Assembly: GCF_004209755.1 (NCBI RefSeq)
Contig: NZ_CP035913.1
Coordinates: 4,154,001-4,218,000 of the forward strand
Source of the DNA: Pseudoduganella lutea
GTDB lineage: Bacteria > Pseudomonadota > Gammaproteobacteria > Burkholderiales > Burkholderiaceae_D
Direction of reading: 5' to 3'
DNA: 64,000 bases
Shown here: piece by piece, positions 61,873-64,000 of the stretch
Numbering within the stretch: the first letter of the stretch is position 1
How the letters are laid out: each line of letters begins with the position of its first letter
Translations under genes and position numbers: made by a program
The notes under the pieces: generated by a model
What the model was told of the DNA's origin: nothing
The model's database searches: none
What the model saw: the letters and a program-made list of their open reading frames with translations, nothing else

Positions 61873-62529
61873 TTACTGCAACTCCAGATCCACCTGCTTC
61901 GCCTTGCCGTTCTCGCCCGGGAACCCGGTGAAGGCGCTCTGCACGAGCAACGGCATGACCGATGGCGTGGACTGGCGCCGGCTGGTGTTCTGCACCGTCA
62001 CGTCATACAGCTTCTTGCCCGTGTTGTCGGCGATCGACACGTTCAGCTTGCGCTCGTAGTTGTGCCGGATGACTTCCCGGTATTCGGTCGGACCATACAT
62101 CCACGGGTCGTAGTAGGGACGGAACGCCCAGTACCGGTAGCGGTACCGCGAAGGGTAGAAGCCGCGGTGCGGCCAGCCGCCGCCGTACATGCCCCAGTAG
62201 GGGCCGCCGCCGGCCCAGAACGGATCGTAGGCCTGCAGCACCCGCGTCGGCCGGTCGATCGTGGAGAACGCCATGTCGACGCGCAGCTTTGCCTGCTCCG
62301 GCGCGCCCGCCTGGGTAAAGCCGAACTTCGACAATTCGTTCGCCACCAGGCCCTGGTAGCTGCGGTATTCCAGCGTGTCCTCGCTTGGCGCGGGCGTGCC
62401 GAACACATACGACTTGTCCTGCAGTTCCGCCGGCCACTGGTGGAATACCGTGACGTCGCTGCGGATGGTGGTTGCGCACCCGCCGAGAAGCAGGCTGGCT
62501 GCCGCGACAAGGATGGCGAAGGATTTCAT
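61873..62529 (-). CDS. DUF4136-type lipoprotein
   Basis: A 218-aa lipoprotein precursor with lipobox LLGGC (Cys about 18) after a typical signal sequence. The mature part has the DUF4136 pattern: SDVTVFHQWPAEL.DKSYVF, then EYRSYQGLVANELSKFGF and AKLRVDMAFS. The middle contains a Tyr/Trp/Gly/Pro-rich stretch (about 108-145) that is likely flexible and surface exposed. It ends with a beta-rich domain (RKLNVSIADNTGKKLYDVTVQN). Outer-membrane location is expected from Ala-Thr after the Cys. Function is unknown. It is divergent from pepN across 193 bases. Confidence 0.88.
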   Translation of the reverse strand: MKSFAILVAAASLLLGGCATTIRSDVTVFHQWPAELQDKSYVFGTPAPSEDTLEYRSYQGLVANELSKFGFTQAGAPEQAKLRVDMAFSTIDRPTRVLQAYDPFWAGGGPYWGMYGGGWPHRGFYPSRYRYRYWAFRPYYDPWMYGPTEYREVIRHNYERKLNVSIADNTGKKLYDVTVQNTSRRQSTPSVMPLLVQSAFTGFPGENGKAKQVDLELQ

Positions 62530-62722
62530 GATCTACTCCCAGAAAAAGGTATTTCCCCACGTACAGTGTATGGCCGGTCCGCTTGCACGACTTAATTATT
62601 ACAGAATCTTACGGCTGCGCGGAAAGCTGCAACGTTCCGCGATGGTGCCGCTGATGAATCGCGATCCATGGGCCCCGCTGTTGGTAAAATAACCTTTTGT
62701 CCGCAACGAAGGTACAGGCCCC

Positions 62723-64000
62723 ATGAGAACCGACAGCCCGCAGACGATTTACCGCAAGGACTACACGCCGCCCAGCTACCTCGTCGAAACCGTGGAACTG
62801 GGTTTCGATCTCGACCCGGCCCGCACGATCGTCGCGAACCGGATCACGCTCCGGCACAATCCCGACAGCAAGAGCCGCGACATCGTGCTGCACGGTGAAG
62901 ACATCGAACTGGTGGCGCTGAGGCTGAACGGTACCGAGCTCAACCCAGGTCAGTACATACTGGGGACGACCACGCTCACTATCAAGAAGGCACCGCTGAA
63001 CGTGGTGCTGGAAATCGAGACCACCTGCACGCCGGAAAAAAATACCACGCTCTCCGGCCTGTACGTATCGAATGGCAGTTTCTACACGCAGTGCGAAGCG
63101 GAAGGTTTCCGCCGCATTACCTATTTCCCGGACCGGCCGGACGTGATGGCCGTCTTCACCGTGATGCTGCGCGCCAACAAGGAAAAGTATCCGGTGCTGC
63201 TGTCGAACGGCAACCTGGTCGAGGCCGGGGATCTCGACGATGGCCGCCATTACGCGAAATGGGAAGACCCGTTCAAGAAACCTTCCTACCTGTTCGCGCT
63301 GGTCGCGGCAAAGCTGGTCTGCCAGGAAGAAACGTTCAAGCTGGCGGACGGCCGCGAGGCGCTGCTGCAGGTGTGGGTCGAGGAGGGCAATCTCGACAAG
63401 ACAGATTACGCGATGCAGTCGCTGAAGAACTCGATCCGGTGGGACGAGGAACGGTGGGGCCTGGAACTGGACCTGGACCGCTTCATGATCGTCGCCGTGG
63501 GCGACTTCAACATGGGCGCGATGGAAAACAAGGGCCTGAACATCTTCAACACCAAGTTCGTGCTGGCCAACCCCGCCACCGCCACGGACGTCGACTATGC
63601 CGGCATCGAAGCCGTCGTCGGCCATGAATACTTCCACAACTGGACCGGCAACCGCGTCACGTGCCGCGACTGGTTCCAGCTGTCGCTGAAGGAAGGCCTG
63701 ACCGTGTTCCGCGACCAGGAATTCTCGGCCGACATGATCGGCACCGACAGCGGCCGCGCCGTCACGCGCATCGACCAGGTGCGCACGCTGCGCCAGGCGC
63801 AGTACCCGGAAGACGCGGGTCCGATGGCGCACCCGGTTCGCCCCGACTCGTTCGTGGAGATCAATAATTTTTACACGGTCACCGTGTATGAAAAGGGTGC
63901 CGAGGTGGTGCGCATGTATCAGACCCTGCTGGGCCGCGAAGGCTTCCGCAAGGGCATGGACCTGTACTTCGCGCGGCACGACGAGCAGGCCGTCACGTGC
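62723..64000 (+). CDS. pepN: Aminopeptidase N (5' part, runs off the window)
   Basis: 426 codons of an M1-family zinc aminopeptidase are present, starting [22 protein letters not shown]. The N-terminal beta domain has [23 protein letters not shown]. The substrate-binding GAMEN motif is near residue 265. The zinc site HEYFHNW begins at about residue 301, with the third ligand in [13 protein letters not shown], all typical of E. coli PepN (870 aa). It cleaves N-terminal residues from peptides in the cytoplasm. The remaining catalytic helices and C-terminal domain lie beyond 64000. Confidence 0.96.
   Translation, partial: MRTDSPQTIYRKDYTPPSYLVETVELGFDLDPARTIVANRITLRHNPDSKSRDIVLHGEDIELVALRLNGTELNPGQYILGTTTLTIKKAPLNVVLEIETTCTPEKNTTLSGLYVSNGSFYTQCEAEGFRRITYFPDRPDVMAVFTVMLRANKEKYPVLLSNGNLVEAGDLDDGRHYAKWEDPFKKPSYLFALVAAKLVCQEETFKLADGREALLQVWVEEGNLDKTDYAMQSLKNSIRWDEERWGLELDLDRFMIVAVGDFNMGAMENKGLNIFNTKFVLANPATATDVDYAGIEAVVGHEYFHNWTGNRVTCRDWFQLSLKEGLTVFRDQEFSADMIGTDSGRAVTRIDQVRTLRQAQYPEDAGPMAHPVRPDSFVEINNFYTVTVYEKGAEVVRMYQTLLGREGFRKGMDLYFARHDEQAVTC

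Overview
The window reads as chromosomal DNA of a high-GC betaproteobacterium, most likely Oxalobacteraceae (Massilia/Duganella/Pseudoduganella type). This is inferred from the Burkholderiales-style housekeeping order yebC-purD-hemF-nadD-rsfS-rlmH-maf-rng, two PEP-CTERM proteins, a small DUF6139-like protein, several DUF4214 proteins and two GGDEF proteins. No rRNA, tRNA, CRISPR array, insertion sequence or phage gene was seen.

Layout. 1-3.8 kb: a possible orphan immunity protein, then a large beta-propeller diguanylate cyclase. 4-5.5 kb: the DEAD-box helicase rhlE. 5.5-23.9 kb: a cell-surface glycan region. It has two GT-C-like membrane proteins and an OafA-type acyltransferase, then a tightly packed minus-strand operon read from 23.9 down to 11.8 kb: ABC exporter (Wzm/Wzt type), two FkbM methyltransferases, a 1432-aa multi-domain glycosyltransferase, a HAD-UbiA prenyltransferase interrupted by a frameshift, an SMR/EamA-like small transporter, a GT2 glycosyltransferase and a GtrA protein. 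23.9-29.4 kb: a signalling group made of a Crp-family regulator, a TPR/outer-membrane protein, a CHASE2 class III cyclase and a divergent FecR-domain protein. 29.9-36.9 kb: a very acidic DUF4214 protein predicted to be secreted, followed by a complete type I secretion operon (ABC ATPase, HlyD adaptor, TolC-like channel). 37-43.3 kb: trhO, a PEP-CTERM protein behind a sigma-54-like promoter, dnaE, and a second PEP-CTERM protein. 43.3-48.1 kb: lipopolysaccharide-type genes (two glycosyltransferases, O-antigen ligase/polymerase, waaF). 48.1-50.7 kb: a second diguanylate cyclase and a TPR-like protein. 50.9-58 kb: the housekeeping operon. 58-64 kb: an RTX/DUF4214 protein, a DMT transporter, mgsA, a quinone oxidoreductase, a 40-aa membrane ORF, a repeat-rich intergenic stretch, a DUF4136 lipoprotein and the 5' part of pepN.

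The main system-level observation lies at 24-37 kb. Two perfect TGTGA-N6-TCACA operators stand in front of the acidic DUF4214 protein gene (29749-29764) and in front of the type I secretion operon (31975-31990). A few kb away are a Crp-family protein whose recognition helix keeps the CRP residues Arg-Glu-x3-Arg, and a CHASE2 class III nucleotide cyclase. Together they look like a local stimulus-cAMP-Crp-secretion circuit controlling a highly expressed surface or biofilm protein. The operator sequences and motifs are seen directly; the circuit is inference.

The glycan region pairs an ABC-dependent polysaccharide exporter with a set (HAD-UbiA, small SMR-like protein, GT2, GtrA, GT-C enzymes) that recalls polyprenyl-phosphate-sugar routes such as decaprenyl-phosphoryl-pentose synthesis. 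The UbiA gene needs one extra base in a six-G tract to be intact.
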